A DNA stretch of 64,000 nucleotides. Source: Arthrobacter sp. StoSoilB20. Its GTDB lineage: Bacteria; Actinomycetota; Actinomycetes; Actinomycetales; Micrococcaceae. Each line of letters starts with the position of its first letter. Within the stretch, counting starts at the first letter, position 1. The notes below the pieces were generated by a model, which saw only the letters and a program-made list of their open reading frames with translations, did not search any database and was not told the DNA's origin. The DNA is taken from NCBI RefSeq assembly GCF_019977295.1, contig NZ_AP024651.1:2480001-2544000 (forward strand), in the 5' to 3' direction. Position numbers and translations under genes: made by a program. Positions 8,345 to 18,237 of the stretch are shown piece after piece.

Positions 8345-9306
8345 CGGAGGTCCCTTCCGGAGATATCAAGGAACACGTCTTCGAGGCTGCGGGCTTCCAA
8401 CCGGAGCGAGGCCGGCATGATGTTCCGTTCCGCCCACCAGGCAGTCAGAGCCGCAAGGTCCTTTGGCGTGATCGCACCGGTAATGGAGTAGCTTCCGGAG
8501 CGGGTTTCGGTCAGCTGGAGGCCGGCCCCCAAGACGCCCGTGAAGTCGAGGCCGCCGGGCACATCGAAGTAGAGCGTCCGGTCCGTAACGGCAGAATCCG
8601 AGGCAGGACCGTGGCTGAGCAATTCGGCGACGGTTCCCTCCACCACGTTGTGGCCGGCGTCGATGATGTAGACGTAGTCGGCGAGGCGCTCGGCGTCGTC
8701 CATGAGGTGTGTGGTGAGGACAATTCCCATGCCGGCATCGCGAAGTTCGGCGATCAGCTCGAAGACCATTTGGCGCGATTGCGGATCCAGCCCGGCGCTG
8801 GGTTCATCAAGGAAGAGGATTTCCGGGTTGCCCACCAAGGCAGCGGCCAGGGCCAGGCGTTGCTTTTGGCCGCCGGAGAGCCTGCGCACGCTGGTTCTGC
8901 TGAATTGGTTGATTCCCAACCGTTCCACGAGCGCGTCCAGGTCCATGTGGTTTTGGTACATGCCGGCGATGTGCCGCAGCAGCGGTATGGGACGGGCCGA
9001 CGGCGGCAGCCCGCCGTCCTGGAGCATCACGCCTACGCGGGACCGCAACCCGGCGCCGGCTTTATCAGGGTCCGAACCCAGGAGCGAAATAGATCCGCCG
9101 GTTCGCTTCTGGAGCCCCTGGGCACATTCGAGGGTGGTGGTCTTGCCTGCCCCATTGGCACCGAGGAGTGCGGTCACTTGGCCGCGCTCGGCGACCAGGG
9201 ACACTCCGCTGACCACCCGGAGCATTTTTCCGTCAAGGGAGGCCAACGGGCCTACATCCTTAATGAGTCCGTCTATGGTGAGGACAGGGGATTCGGGTGA
9301 GCGCAC
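8341..9306 (-). CDS. ABC transporter ATP-binding protein (DrrA-like)
   Basis: 321-residue ATPase. Seen: Walker A GANGAGKTT, signature LSGGQKQRLALA, Walker B ILFLDEPSAGLDP, His switch TTHLMDD, and a C-terminal extension of about 90 residues as in DrrA/CcmA-type exporters. GTG start at 9306: no Shine-Dalgarno sequence is visible, but a -10 hexamer TAGAAT ends exactly 6 nt upstream, which predicts a leaderless transcript. Divergent from sufR across 109 bp. First gene of the ATPase-permease-ctaA operon. Confidence 0.92.
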   Translation of the reverse strand: MRSPESPVLTIDGLIKDVGPLASLDGKMLRVVSGVSLVAERGQVTALLGANGAGKTTTLECAQGLQKRTGGSISLLGSDPDKAGAGLRSRVGVMLQDGGLPPSARPIPLLRHIAGMYQNHMDLDALVERLGINQFSRTSVRRLSGGQKQRLALAAALVGNPEILFLDEPSAGLDPQSRQMVFELIAELRDAGMGIVLTTHLMDDAERLADYVYIIDAGHNVVEGTVAELLSHGPASDSAVTDRTLYFDVPGGLDFTGVLGAGLQLTETRSGSYSITGAITPKDLAALTAWWAERNIMPASLRLEARSLEDVFLDISGRDLR

Positions 9307-9312
9307 CAGAGT

Positions 9313-9318
9313 ATTCTA
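9313..9318 (-). promoter_or_regulatory. -10 box for leaderless ABC ATPase transcript
   Basis: TAGAAT on the minus strand, separated by 6 nt from the GTG start at 9306. A transcript starting 6-7 nt after the -10 box would begin at the start codon. The -35 is not obvious. Confidence 0.45.
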
Positions 9319-9415
9319 CGTGAAGTAGTAGGGTCACACTTGGCGGGCAGCTGAGGTCAGTCTTGCCTTACTGGATGCATGAAACAAATTACGACATGAT
9401 TGTGTTGTGTATTCC

Positions 9416-10237
9416 ATGAGCAGTCCAACTTCCATGCCCTCAAAGCGGCATGCTGCAGCGGCAGGGGCCTATGTTGCCCCGCCGACGCTGCCGGACGCGG
9501 ATGACCGGACCCGGGACCGCGTGCTGAGCGCCGTTCTGGAGAACGGCCCGGTCAGCGCAGCGGAGCTCGGAGATCTTCTCGGCTTCACGCCCGCGGCAGT
9601 CCGCCGCCACCTTGACCACCTGGAGCGCAGCGGCGTCATTGAGGTCAAGCGCGTTGCCAAGGCCGGTTCCGGCGCGGGACGTCCCGCACGCCGTTACGTC
9701 CTTAGCTCCCAAGGGCAGTCCACCCTTGGCGACGATTACCTGAATATTGCCAGCTCCGCGCTCCGGCGTCTCCAGGAACTCGCCGGCGAAGAGGCCGTCC
9801 GTGAATATGCCGAGGAACGCTTCTCGGACATGGAACGGCGCTACGCCCCCGAGGTAGAGGCCGCTGGAGATGACATCACCGCGCGTGCCAGGGCATTGTC
9901 CAAGGCCCTGAGCCGGGATCGCTTCGTTGCTTCTGCGCACTCCATTGAGGCCAAGGCTCCGTTGCCGGCTGCCTTGTCCAGCGTCCAGCTCTGCCAGGGC
10001 CACTGCCCCATCCAGCGGCTCGCCGCGGAGTTCCCGGTGTTTTGCGACACCGAGACCAAGGTCTTCTCGCGTTTGGTGGGCGTTGACGTCCGGCGCCTCT
10101 CAACGTTGGCGCAGGGCGGACACGTTTGCACCACCCACATACCTACCGGGCGCCCGGCTGCCACGGCATCCCTGGATGTCGCAGAGCAGTCCGGGAACCC
10201 GTACCAGGAATCAAACAACCAGCAAGAAAGGCCGTGA
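9416..10237 (+). CDS. sufR: Fe-S sensing transcriptional regulator of the suf operon
   Basis: About 273 residues. Seen: an N-terminal winged helix-turn-helix ([36 protein letters not shown]) and a C-terminal cysteine cluster [18 protein letters not shown] and GHVCTTHIP. Family knowledge: SufR proteins of cyanobacteria and mycobacteria bind an Fe-S cluster through these C-terminal cysteines and repress sufBDC when the cluster is present. The start is uncertain: GTG 9407 is also in frame and neither has a ribosome binding site. It overlaps sufB by one base (TGATG), so regulator and structural genes share a transcript and the system is probably autoregulated. The divergent gap 9307-9415 must hold its operator; I found no convincing long palindrome there. 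Confidence 0.92.
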   Translation: MSSPTSMPSKRHAAAAGAYVAPPTLPDADDRTRDRVLSAVLENGPVSAAELGDLLGFTPAAVRRHLDHLERSGVIEVKRVAKAGSGAGRPARRYVLSSQGQSTLGDDYLNIASSALRRLQELAGEEAVREYAEERFSDMERRYAPEVEAAGDDITARARALSKALSRDRFVASAHSIEAKAPLPAALSSVQLCQGHCPIQRLAAEFPVFCDTETKVFSRLVGVDVRRLSTLAQGGHVCTTHIPTGRPAATASLDVAEQSGNPYQESNNQQERP

Positions 10238-11700
10238 TGACGGACCAAATAGCAGAGAAAGCGGTAGCTGACGGCACTGTGATCTCGGAGATTCTGGAGA
10301 AGAATCCCGAACTGCACGGTATCGGAAACTACGAGTACGGCTGGGCCGACAAGAACGACGTAGGCGCCAATGCCCGTCGTGGCCTCAGCGAGGAGGTTGT
10401 CCGCGACATCTCCTCGAAGAAGAACGAGCCCGAATGGATGCTCGACCTGCGCCTCAAGGGCCTGAAGTACTTCGATCGCAAGCCCATGCCCACCTGGGGT
10501 GCAGACCTCTCCGGCATTGACTTCGACAACATCAAGTACTTTGTGCGTTCCACCGAGAAGCAGGCGGCAACGTGGGAAGACCTTCCCGAAGACATCCGGA
10601 ACACCTACGAGAAACTGGGCATCCCCGAAGCTGAGCGCAGCCGCCTCGTTTCCGGTGTCGCCGCACAGTACGAGTCCGAGGTTGTCTATCACCAGATCCG
10701 TGAGGACCTGGAAGCCCAGGGCGTCATCTTCCTGGACACGGACACCGCACTGCGCGAGCACCCGGAGATCTTCCAGGAGTACTTCGGCACGATCATCCCG
10801 GTGGGCGATAACAAGTTTGCCTCGCTCAACACGGCCGTATGGTCCGGCGGTTCCTTCGTGTACGTGCCCAAGGGCGTCCACGTGGATATCCCGCTGCAGG
10901 CCTACTTCCGCATCAATACCGAAAACATGGGCCAGTTCGAGCGCACGCTGATCATCGCCGACGAGGACTCCTACGTCCACTACATCGAAGGCTGCACGGC
11001 TCCGATCTACACCTCGGACTCACTGCACTCCGCCGTTGTGGAGATCATCGTGAAGAAGGGCGCCCGCGTCCGCTACACGACCATCCAGAACTGGTCCACC
11101 AACGTGTACAACCTCGTCACCAAGCGTGCCATCTGCGAAGAGGGCGCCACCATGGAATGGATCGATGGCAACATCGGCTCCAAGGTGACCATGAAGTATC
11201 CGGCCGTCTACCTCGTGGGCGAGCACGCCAAGGGTGAGACGCTGTCCATCGCATTCGCCGGCGAAGGCCAGCACCAGGACACCGGCTCCAAAATGGTGCA
11301 CATCGCACCGAACACCAAGAGCTCCATCATTTCCAAGTCCGTAGCCCGCGGCGGCGGACGTGCAGCTTACCGCGGCCTGGTCCAGGTCCGCGAGGGTGCC
11401 AAGCACTCGGCCAACACGGTCCGTTGCGACGCCCTCCTGGTGGACACCATTTCCCGTTCGGACACGTACCCGTACATCGATATCCGCGAGGATGACGTTG
11501 TCATGGGCCACGAGGCCACCGTTTCCCGCGTCAGCGAAGAGCAGCTCTTCTATCTGATGTCCCGCGGCATGCCTGAAGACGAGGCCATGGCCATGATCGT
11601 GCGCGGCTTCATTGAGCCGATCGCCCGGGAATTGCCCATGGAATACGCTCTTGAGCTGAACCGCCTGATTGAACTGCAGATGGAAGGGTCCGTCGGTTAA
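10237..11700 (+). CDS. sufB: Fe-S cluster assembly scaffold protein SufB
   Basis: 487 residues. SufB with SufD and the ATPase SufC forms the cytosolic SufBC2D scaffold on which Fe-S clusters are built. Seen: family hallmarks [27 protein letters not shown], the beta-helix repeats, [13 protein letters not shown], and the conserved cysteine in [14 protein letters not shown] that receives sulfur. No intein interrupts it, unlike some mycobacterial SufB genes. ATG 10237 is preceded by GAAAGG at 7-12 nt; the longer in-frame extension lies inside sufR. First structural gene of the operon. Confidence 0.97.
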   Translation: MTDQIAEKAVADGTVISEILEKNPELHGIGNYEYGWADKNDVGANARRGLSEEVVRDISSKKNEPEWMLDLRLKGLKYFDRKPMPTWGADLSGIDFDNIKYFVRSTEKQAATWEDLPEDIRNTYEKLGIPEAERSRLVSGVAAQYESEVVYHQIREDLEAQGVIFLDTDTALREHPEIFQEYFGTIIPVGDNKFASLNTAVWSGGSFVYVPKGVHVDIPLQAYFRINTENMGQFERTLIIADEDSYVHYIEGCTAPIYTSDSLHSAVVEIIVKKGARVRYTTIQNWSTNVYNLVTKRAICEEGATMEWIDGNIGSKVTMKYPAVYLVGEHAKGETLSIAFAGEGQHQDTGSKMVHIAPNTKSSIISKSVARGGGRAAYRGLVQVREGAKHSANTVRCDALLVDTISRSDTYPYIDIREDDVVMGHEATVSRVSEEQLFYLMSRGMPEDEAMAMIVRGFIEPIARELPMEYALELNRLIELQMEGSVG

Positions 11701-11702
11701 CA

Positions 11703-13016
11703 ATGACTGATATCACTACTGAAAAGGCGCGCATCGGCGCGCCCTCGGCCCAGCCGTTTATCAACGGCTTCACCGAGGAAGGCGAGAACCTTTCGCCCGT
11801 GAACACCGGAACAAACACCAGCACGACGTCGGAGCAGCCTTCCGCTGGTCCGCTCGGCGGCGCTTCGGCCAAGAGCCACTCCCACGGCGGTGGCGTTGGC
11901 ATTCCGGACAGCTCGCGTGCAGGGCGTCTCACGTCCTACAAGCTTGCAGACTTCAAGCCGCTGAACGGCCTTGAGGAAGACTGGCGCTTCACGCCGCTGA
12001 AGCGCCTGCGCGGCCTTCACACCGACGTCCTCAACGGCGCAGCTCCGGCTGTGAGCGTTACCGCCCCGGCCGGCGTCGTTGTTGAAACGGTTGGCCGCGA
12101 TGACCAGCGCATCGGCCAGGCAGCCATCCCGGAGGACCTCGTGTCCGCCAATGCCTGGGAGAACTTCGCCGAGGCCACGGTTGTCACCGTTCCTGCCGAG
12201 CTGCAGGCCGAGAGTGAAGTTTCCGTCCTGATCACCGGTGCAGGAGAGGCTCCGGCCGCCCAGCACATCGTGATTGTGGCAGAGCGGTTCTCCAAGTCCG
12301 TCGTCGTCCTGGACCACCAGGGTTCCGCGGTTGTTTCCGAGAATGTGGAAATCATCGTTGAAGATGGCGCTGAACTGACTGTTGTCTCGTTGCAGGAATG
12401 GGCAGACAACGCCGTCCACGCATCATCGCAGCAGGCCAAGATCGGCCGCGATGCCAAGTTCAAGCACATCGTGGTCAGCCTTGGTGGCGACCTTGTTCGC
12501 GTCACGCCGTCCACGCGCTTTACCGCGCCGGGCGCCGACGTCGAAATGTTCGGCCTGTACTTCGCCGACGCCGGACAGCACCTTGAGCAGCGCCTGTTCG
12601 TTGACCACGCAGTGGCCAACTGCAAGTCGCGTGTCCTCTACAAGGGTGCGCTGCAGGGCCGCAATGCCCACAGCGTCTGGGTTGGCGACGTCCTGATCCG
12701 CAAGGAAGCAGAAGGCACGGACACCTACGAGGCCAACCGCAACCTGGTCCTCACCGACGGCGCCCGCGCAGACTCCGTACCCAACCTCGAAATCGAAACC
12801 GGTCTGATCGAGGGCGCGGGCCACGCCAGTGCCACCGGCCGTTTCGATGACGAGCACCTGTTCTACCTCATGGCCCGCGGCATCCCTGAGAAGGTTGCCC
12901 GCCGCCTGGTGGTCCGAGGCTTCCTCAACGAGATCATCCAGCAGATCAAGGTTCCGGCAATTGAAGACCGCCTGACCGCAGCTGTTGAGCGCGAACTCGC
13001 CGCGACCGACAACTAA
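11703..13016 (+). CDS. sufD: Fe-S cluster assembly scaffold protein SufD
   Basis: 437 residues, partner of SufB in the SufBC2D complex. Seen: the conserved EDWRFTPLKRLRGL near the N terminus, beta-helix core, the SufBD end motif FYLMARGIPEKVARRLVVRGF and IPAIEDRL-like tail. The N terminus carries a low-complexity Ser/Gly/His insert (SAKSHSHGGGVGIPD, about residues 55-70) that is longer than in enteric SufD. ATG two bases after the sufB stop. Confidence 0.95.
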   Translation: MTDITTEKARIGAPSAQPFINGFTEEGENLSPVNTGTNTSTTSEQPSAGPLGGASAKSHSHGGGVGIPDSSRAGRLTSYKLADFKPLNGLEEDWRFTPLKRLRGLHTDVLNGAAPAVSVTAPAGVVVETVGRDDQRIGQAAIPEDLVSANAWENFAEATVVTVPAELQAESEVSVLITGAGEAPAAQHIVIVAERFSKSVVVLDHQGSAVVSENVEIIVEDGAELTVVSLQEWADNAVHASSQQAKIGRDAKFKHIVVSLGGDLVRVTPSTRFTAPGADVEMFGLYFADAGQHLEQRLFVDHAVANCKSRVLYKGALQGRNAHSVWVGDVLIRKEAEGTDTYEANRNLVLTDGARADSVPNLEIETGLIEGAGHASATGRFDDEHLFYLMARGIPEKVARRLVVRGFLNEIIQQIKVPAIEDRLTAAVERELAATDN

Positions 13017-13037
13017 GACAGGCCAGGCAGAGCAACA

Positions 13038-13394
13038 ATGAGTGAAGAAACCAAAGGCGAACTGGTATGCAGCGCCAATGACATCCAGGTCAAGCAAGCG
13101 CTGCGCGTCCTGATCGATGACTACCCCGTAGCCATCGTGAAGGATTCCATGGGCGAGATCCACGCCATCGCCGATACTTGCTCGCACGCGGACATCTCGT
13201 TGTCCGAAGGTGAGGTTGAAGGCTGCGCGATCGAGTGCTGGGGACACGGTTCCCAGTTTGACCTCCGCAGCGGACAGCCCCTTCAGCTGCCTGCTTATGA
13301 CCCCGTCCCCGTTTTCGCCGTCACCATCGACGGAGACGACGTTTATGTGGACGTGACCAACGTTGTGAACGGTGCTTCGGTAGACCACTACTGA
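13038..13394 (+). CDS. Rieske [2Fe-2S] ferredoxin-like protein
   Basis: 118-residue small Rieske protein of the non-heme oxygenase ferredoxin type. Seen: the two ligand motifs CSHAD and CWGHGSQFD, i.e. C-x-H and C-x2-H, correctly spaced for a Rieske cluster, followed by LRSGQPLQLPAYDPV. It lies between sufD and sufC, 21 nt after sufD, without any oxygenase partner. Inferred role: electron donor to cluster assembly, or a target or sensor of it. This insertion inside the sufBDC set is common in actinobacteria, but its role is not established to my knowledge. Confidence 0.93.
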   Translation: MSEETKGELVCSANDIQVKQALRVLIDDYPVAIVKDSMGEIHAIADTCSHADISLSEGEVEGCAIECWGHGSQFDLRSGQPLQLPAYDPVPVFAVTIDGDDVYVDVTNVVNGASVDHY

Positions 13395-13437
13395 GCGCCC
13401 AGTACCGCCAGACTTACGAACGGAAAGAAAGAAGAGC

Positions 13438-14223
<786 letters not shown>

Positions 14224-14236
14224 TTAGGATCGTTCC

Positions 14237-14569
14237 ATGACCGAAATCAACACGGCGCGGACCAGCCTCGAGGACGTCGAGGAAGCGCTCAAGGACGTCA
14301 TTGACCCCGAGCTCGGCGTCAACGTGGTGGACCTGGGCCTCCTTTATGGCCTCAAATACTCCGACGAGGACGGCGCGCTCCTGATCGACATGACACTGAC
14401 GACGGCGGCCTGCCCGCTGACGGACGTGCTTGAAGAGCAGGTGGGCAAATCCCTTGATGGCGTCGTTGACGACTGGCGCCTGAACTGGGTGTGGATGCCG
14501 CCATGGGGTCCCGAGCGGATCACCGACGACGGCAAGGACCAGATGCGGGCCCTCGGCTTCAACATCTGA
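14237..14569 (+). CDS. sufT: metal-sulfur cluster assembly factor (DUF59/MIP18, SufT-like)
   Basis: 110 residues. Seen: the DUF59 motif DPELGVNVVDLGLLYG and the conserved Thr/Cys loop TTAACPLTD. Family knowledge: SufT and related DUF59 proteins act in Fe-S cluster maturation or delivery. It is the last gene of the suf operon, 13 nt after sufC, and is followed by a strong terminator. The symbol is assigned by position and domain, not by experiment. Confidence 0.9.
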   Translation: MTEINTARTSLEDVEEALKDVIDPELGVNVVDLGLLYGLKYSDEDGALLIDMTLTTAACPLTDVLEEQVGKSLDGVVDDWRLNWVWMPPWGPERITDDGKDQMRALGFNI

Positions 14570-14603
14570 TCACCAATATTCACCCGCCAACGGCGGGCAT
14601 AAG

Positions 14604-14641
14604 GAAGGGTTCCGGGCCAACAGCCCGGAACCCTTCTTTTT
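14604..14641 (+). terminator. intrinsic terminator of the suf operon
   Basis: Perfect 14-bp stem (14604-14617 with 14623-14636), 5-nt loop, then a T tract TTCTTTTTAG. A smaller hairpin CCCGCC-AAC-GGCGGG precedes it at 14583-14597. The T tract is only on the plus strand, so it serves sufT, not the convergent peptidase gene. Confidence 0.93.
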
Positions 14642-14674
14642 AGTCTTTCAACTTTTCCCTGAACCGCCTCACCG

Positions 14675-15580
14675 CTAAGGTGCGGCCACACCAAACGTGT
14701 CGCACTTGTTGATGTCGCCAGTGGTGTACCCCTGATAGAACCACTTCTGGCGCTGCTCACTGGAGCCGTGCGTCCAAGATTCAGGAGATACCCGGCCGGT
14801 GGCGGCCTCCTGGATCCGGTCATCGCCTACCGCGGAGGCGGCGGACAAGGCATCCTGCAGGTCTTGTTCGGTCAACGGATCAAGGAAGGGCTTGCCGCTG
14901 GCATCGGTCTGCGTGGTGGCATGCCGGACCCACAAGCCCGCGTAGCAGTCTGCCTGGAGTTCAACACGGACCGCTCCCGATTGCGGACCCTGGGGATCCT
15001 GCTGGGCCTGGTCCAGGTTTCCGAGGATGTTCTGGATGTGGTGTCCGAACTCGTGGGCTACTACGTACTCCTGCGCCAGTGGCCCTCCGGAGGAGCCAAA
15101 GCGGGTCACCAGTTCATCGAAGAATCCCGGATCAAAGTAGGCGGTAGTGTCCGCCGGGCAGTAGAAGGGGCCAACTGCACTGGTAGCTGCACCACAGCCT
15201 GTGTTGGTGGCCTCGCTGAAGATCACCGTCTTCGGCCGTGGGTACTGGACGTTGTAGTCCGACAGGTAGCCAGGCCAAAAAGCATTGAGGCTGTTCACCG
15301 TACCGGTGATCCGGCAGTCGAGCCGCTTGTCCGCGTCGGCACCGGACTGGCATTCCTGTATGCCGCCGGCTCCCTGGCTGCCGCCATCGACGGCGGGAGG
15401 CTGGGTTCCGCTTCCCGTCAGATCGCCAAGGATATTGGGATTGATACCGAAGAGTGCCAGGAGAAGCACCACGATTCCGCCGCCAATACCACCGCCGATC
15501 TTGGTCCCGCGGCCCATTCCACTGCCGCGTCGGTCCTCCACTTGGGAGGGGTCAAGCTGTGCGCCGTCATTGAAACTCAT
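14675..15580 (-). CDS. neutral zinc metallopeptidase, YpfJ family
   Basis: 301 residues. Seen: a Gly-rich basic N terminus, one transmembrane segment at about residues 28-45 (GGIVVLLLALFGINPNI), and an extracytoplasmic domain with the zinc motif HEFGHHIQN and the downstream ligand region ELQADCYAGLW. It matches the putative neutral zinc metallopeptidase family (DUF2342-unrelated, YpfJ type) in length and motif order. Substrate unknown. ATG at 15580; a -10 box TATTCT lies 6 nt upstream and no Shine-Dalgarno is seen, so the mRNA is probably leaderless. Divergent from the AMP-ligase gene. Confidence 0.9.
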   Translation of the reverse strand: MSFNDGAQLDPSQVEDRRGSGMGRGTKIGGGIGGGIVVLLLALFGINPNILGDLTGSGTQPPAVDGGSQGAGGIQECQSGADADKRLDCRITGTVNSLNAFWPGYLSDYNVQYPRPKTVIFSEATNTGCGAATSAVGPFYCPADTTAYFDPGFFDELVTRFGSSGGPLAQEYVVAHEFGHHIQNILGNLDQAQQDPQGPQSGAVRVELQADCYAGLWVRHATTQTDASGKPFLDPLTEQDLQDALSAASAVGDDRIQEAATGRVSPESWTHGSSEQRQKWFYQGYTTGDINKCDTFGVAAP

Positions 15581-15586
15581 ACAGTC

Positions 15587-15592
15587 AGAATA
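15587..15592 (-). promoter_or_regulatory. -10 box for leaderless peptidase transcript
   Basis: TATTCT on the minus strand, 6 nt before the ATG at 15580. Part of a divergent pair with the box at 15629-15634. Confidence 0.45.
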
Positions 15593-15628
15593 GACGTCAC
15601 TATTGGTGCCCGGTGCCCGACACTGCCG

Positions 15629-15634
15629 TAAAAT
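15629..15634 (+). promoter_or_regulatory. -10 box for leaderless AMP-ligase transcript
   Basis: TAAAAT, close to consensus, ends 7 nt before the ATG at 15642. No Shine-Dalgarno intervenes. Confidence 0.5.
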
Positions 15635-15641
15635 TGTGTGG

Positions 15642-17033
15642 ATGCCTTTCCTGGACAAACTTCAGCACTGGGCCGACGAGCGCCCCCACGACACCGCCGT
15701 GGTGGTGGGCAACGACCGGCTCACATGGGCGGACCTCCGGGACGCCGCAGCAGCGCTTCTGGGCGCCGCGACCTCCGCTACTGTTCTCGCCGAACCCAAC
15801 TCTGTGCGCTTTGTGGAGCGCTACGCAGCTGCCGTCGCGGGGGAGCGGTGCTGTGCTGTGCTGGACCCCGAATGGCCAGCGCCGATGATCGATGACGTTT
15901 CCGCACGCATACCCGGAACCACCACACCGGTTGTGGCGGAACTGCTGGATGGCGATCCGTCCAGCACCTTCCTGATCGGCCTGACGTCCGGGACCACTTC
16001 GGTTCCAAAGGCCTTCACCAGGTCCCGCCGATCGTGGCAGGTTTCGTTTGAGGCATCCATCGAGTTTTTCGGCCTTTCGCAGGATGATCGGACCCTTGCG
16101 CCGGGACCCCTTTCAGCCAGCCTTAACCTTTACGCCCTTTCGGAGTGCCTTTACGCCGGCGCAGCCTTCCACACGCTGGAGTCCTTCGACGTCGGTGATG
16201 CCCACGCTGCCATCAGCCACGACGGCATCACCCGCCTTGTCCTGGCCCCGACGGCGTTGAGGTTGCTCAGTGAACGGGGAATTGCCGGGGACGTTGATGC
16301 GTCCGGTATCCGCAGCATCATCTGCGCTGGATCCAAGCTGGATGCCCGGACCTTGGAAGCTGCCAGGCGGTGGGCACCCCGGGCGGCCATCCATGAGTAC
16401 TACGGCGCTTCCGAACTGAGTTTCGTCTCCGGTACCCGCCTGGCAGCCGGGGAACCTTTGGATGCCGGCGGGACAGGCATCGGTTTGCCTTTTCCGGGGG
16501 TTGAACTGGCGATTTTGGACGACGCCGGCAAGCATCTTCCGGAGGGGTCGCACGGCAACATCAGCGTCCGCAGCGGAATGGTGAGCAACGGTTACCTGTG
16601 GGGAGACGACGGTCAGGCACTAAGGTGCCTCGATGGCTGGTACACCGTGGGGGACCAGGGGTTCCTGGAGCAGGGCATCCTGCACATCCTTGGCCGCCGT
16701 TCGGACATGATCATTACGTCGGGGAAGAATGTCTACCCTCACGAGGTGGAGCTGGCAGTGGCATCCGTTCCCGGAGTGGACGGTGCGGTTGCCGCCGGGG
16801 CACCTGACGATATCCGCGGCCAACGCGTCGTCGCCGGCGTCGTTCCCGCTTGCGGTCCGGTCACCGCAACCCAGCTCCGCACAGGCCTGGATGGCCTGTT
16901 GGCACGGGACAAATGGCCCCTTCAGTATTACTTGTTGGCGGAGTTGCCGCTGACCGACCGGGGCAAAGTAAGCAGGAAAGTCTTCCTGGACTGGATCAAG
17001 AATCATGACCCGCGGGCTCAGCTCCTTGGATAG
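15642..17033 (+). CDS. AMP-dependent acyl-CoA synthetase/ligase (ANL superfamily)
   Basis: 463 residues, short for an acyl-CoA synthetase. Seen: the adenylation P-loop LIGLTSGTTSVPKAF, HEYYGASELSF (A5), the A7-A8 region DGWYTVGDQGFLE and GRRSDMIITSGKNVYPHEVE, and a C-terminal Lys in TDRGKVSRKVF. It should activate a carboxylic acid to an acyl adenylate and then an acyl-CoA; the acid is not identifiable. The last 29 nt overlap the following thiolase gene, so both are likely made together. The TAAAAT box 7 nt before the ATG supports this start over the upstream in-frame GTG codons. Confidence 0.88.
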   Translation: MPFLDKLQHWADERPHDTAVVVGNDRLTWADLRDAAAALLGAATSATVLAEPNSVRFVERYAAAVAGERCCAVLDPEWPAPMIDDVSARIPGTTTPVVAELLDGDPSSTFLIGLTSGTTSVPKAFTRSRRSWQVSFEASIEFFGLSQDDRTLAPGPLSASLNLYALSECLYAGAAFHTLESFDVGDAHAAISHDGITRLVLAPTALRLLSERGIAGDVDASGIRSIICAGSKLDARTLEAARRWAPRAAIHEYYGASELSFVSGTRLAAGEPLDAGGTGIGLPFPGVELAILDDAGKHLPEGSHGNISVRSGMVSNGYLWGDDGQALRCLDGWYTVGDQGFLEQGILHILGRRSDMIITSGKNVYPHEVELAVASVPGVDGAVAAGAPDDIRGQRVVAGVVPACGPVTATQLRTGLDGLLARDKWPLQYYLLAELPLTDRGKVSRKVFLDWIKNHDPRAQLLG

Positions 17034-18228
17034 CGCCGGCGGTCCAGCCTGGCAAGCCGGGGAGTCCCGTCAGCCCGTCATCATCGCGGCGCTTCGGTCT
17101 CCGATTTGCCGGGCCAACGGTCAGCTGAGGGATCTCCATGCACCGGACCTCCTGGCACCGGTGCTTGCTTCCCTGGTGGAAACAACAGGTGTGGACCCGG
17201 CGGACGTGGACGATGTCATCATGGGCAACGCCGTGGGCGGCGGCGGAAATGTGGCCAGGTTCGCTGCCCTCCAGGCCGGTCTGCCCGTCGGCGTTCCCGG
17301 CATCACCATTGACCGGCAATGCGGATCGGGCCTGGATGCGATTGCGCTGGCATCCCGGTTGGTCGCGGCCGGCGATGATCCGCTGTACTTGGCCGGAGGG
17401 GTCGAAAGCATCAGCACTGCCCCGGCCAGGGCCAACAGAAACCACGACGGCGGACTCGACTTCTACTCCAGGGCCAGCTTTGTGCCACCACAGTTTGGCG
17501 ACCCCGACATGGGTGTCGCTGCAGAAAATGTTGCCCGCGAGTACGCGGTGACAAGGGAGCAACAGGATGACTACGCGCTCCGCAGCCATCAACGAGCCGT
17601 AACAGCGGCAAACGAAGACAGGTTTCGTGGCGAGATAGTTCCGCTGAGTGCCAACGGAACTGTGGTGGATTCCGACGACGGTCCACGGGCTTCCTTGCGG
17701 GCGCCCCTGATGGGCAGGTTTCCTGCGGCATTCGTCCCCGGAGGGACCGTCACCGCAGCAAACTCCTGCTTCGACGCGGACGCAGCATCCGGCGTCGTCA
17801 TCACTTCCCTTAAACGTGCCCGCGCACTGGGAGCGTTAGACGGACTGCTGGTGCTGGGCTGCGACACTACCGGAGTTGATCCGCAACTCCTTGGCATCGG
17901 GGCCGCGCACGCTGCCGAACGACTTCTGGCCCGCCACGACGTAGCCGCTGCCGACGTTGACCTGATCGAGTTCAACGAAGCGTTCGCATCACAAACCATC
18001 GCTTGCTTGAATCACCTGGGTATTGATCCTGCCAGGGCCAACCTCGACGGCGGTGCGCTGGCACTCGGTCACGGCTACGGCGCTTCCGGTGCAGTCCTGG
18101 TAACCCGGTTGCTGGCCCAAGTACGGAGAGGGTTTGCCTGCCACGGGCAAAGCCCACTGGCACTGGCCATGATCAGCGGTGCAGGCGGTTTGGGCACTGC
18201 CGCGCTCATGCAATACTCCCGGCTGTAG
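17005..18228 (+). CDS. thiolase family protein with atypical C-terminal active-site residue
   Basis: 407 residues. Seen: the nucleophilic cysteine in DRQCGSGLDA (about Cys106), the NEAFA loop, and the His motif GGALALGHGYGASG. In canonical thiolases a second catalytic cysteine sits in a C-x-G-G-G-x-G motif near the end; here the aligned segment is SGAGGLG with Ser near residue 391. The protein may be a degradative or biosynthetic thiolase with altered chemistry, or a related condensing/transferring enzyme. Overlaps the AMP-ligase by 29 nt, suggesting that the ligase makes its acyl-CoA substrate. Ends 9 bp from the convergent ecfT gene. Confidence 0.85.
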   Translation: MTRGLSSLDSAGGPAWQAGESRQPVIIAALRSPICRANGQLRDLHAPDLLAPVLASLVETTGVDPADVDDVIMGNAVGGGGNVARFAALQAGLPVGVPGITIDRQCGSGLDAIALASRLVAAGDDPLYLAGGVESISTAPARANRNHDGGLDFYSRASFVPPQFGDPDMGVAAENVAREYAVTREQQDDYALRSHQRAVTAANEDRFRGEIVPLSANGTVVDSDDGPRASLRAPLMGRFPAAFVPGGTVTAANSCFDADAASGVVITSLKRARALGALDGLLVLGCDTTGVDPQLLGIGAAHAAERLLARHDVAAADVDLIEFNEAFASQTIACLNHLGIDPARANLDGGALALGHGYGASGAVLVTRLLAQVRRGFACHGQSPLALAMISGAGGLGTAALMQYSRL

Positions 18229-18237
18229 CCCCGCCCG

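Noticed and set aside
9841..10980. 379-codon minus-strand open frame
   Set aside because: Antisense to sufR and sufB.
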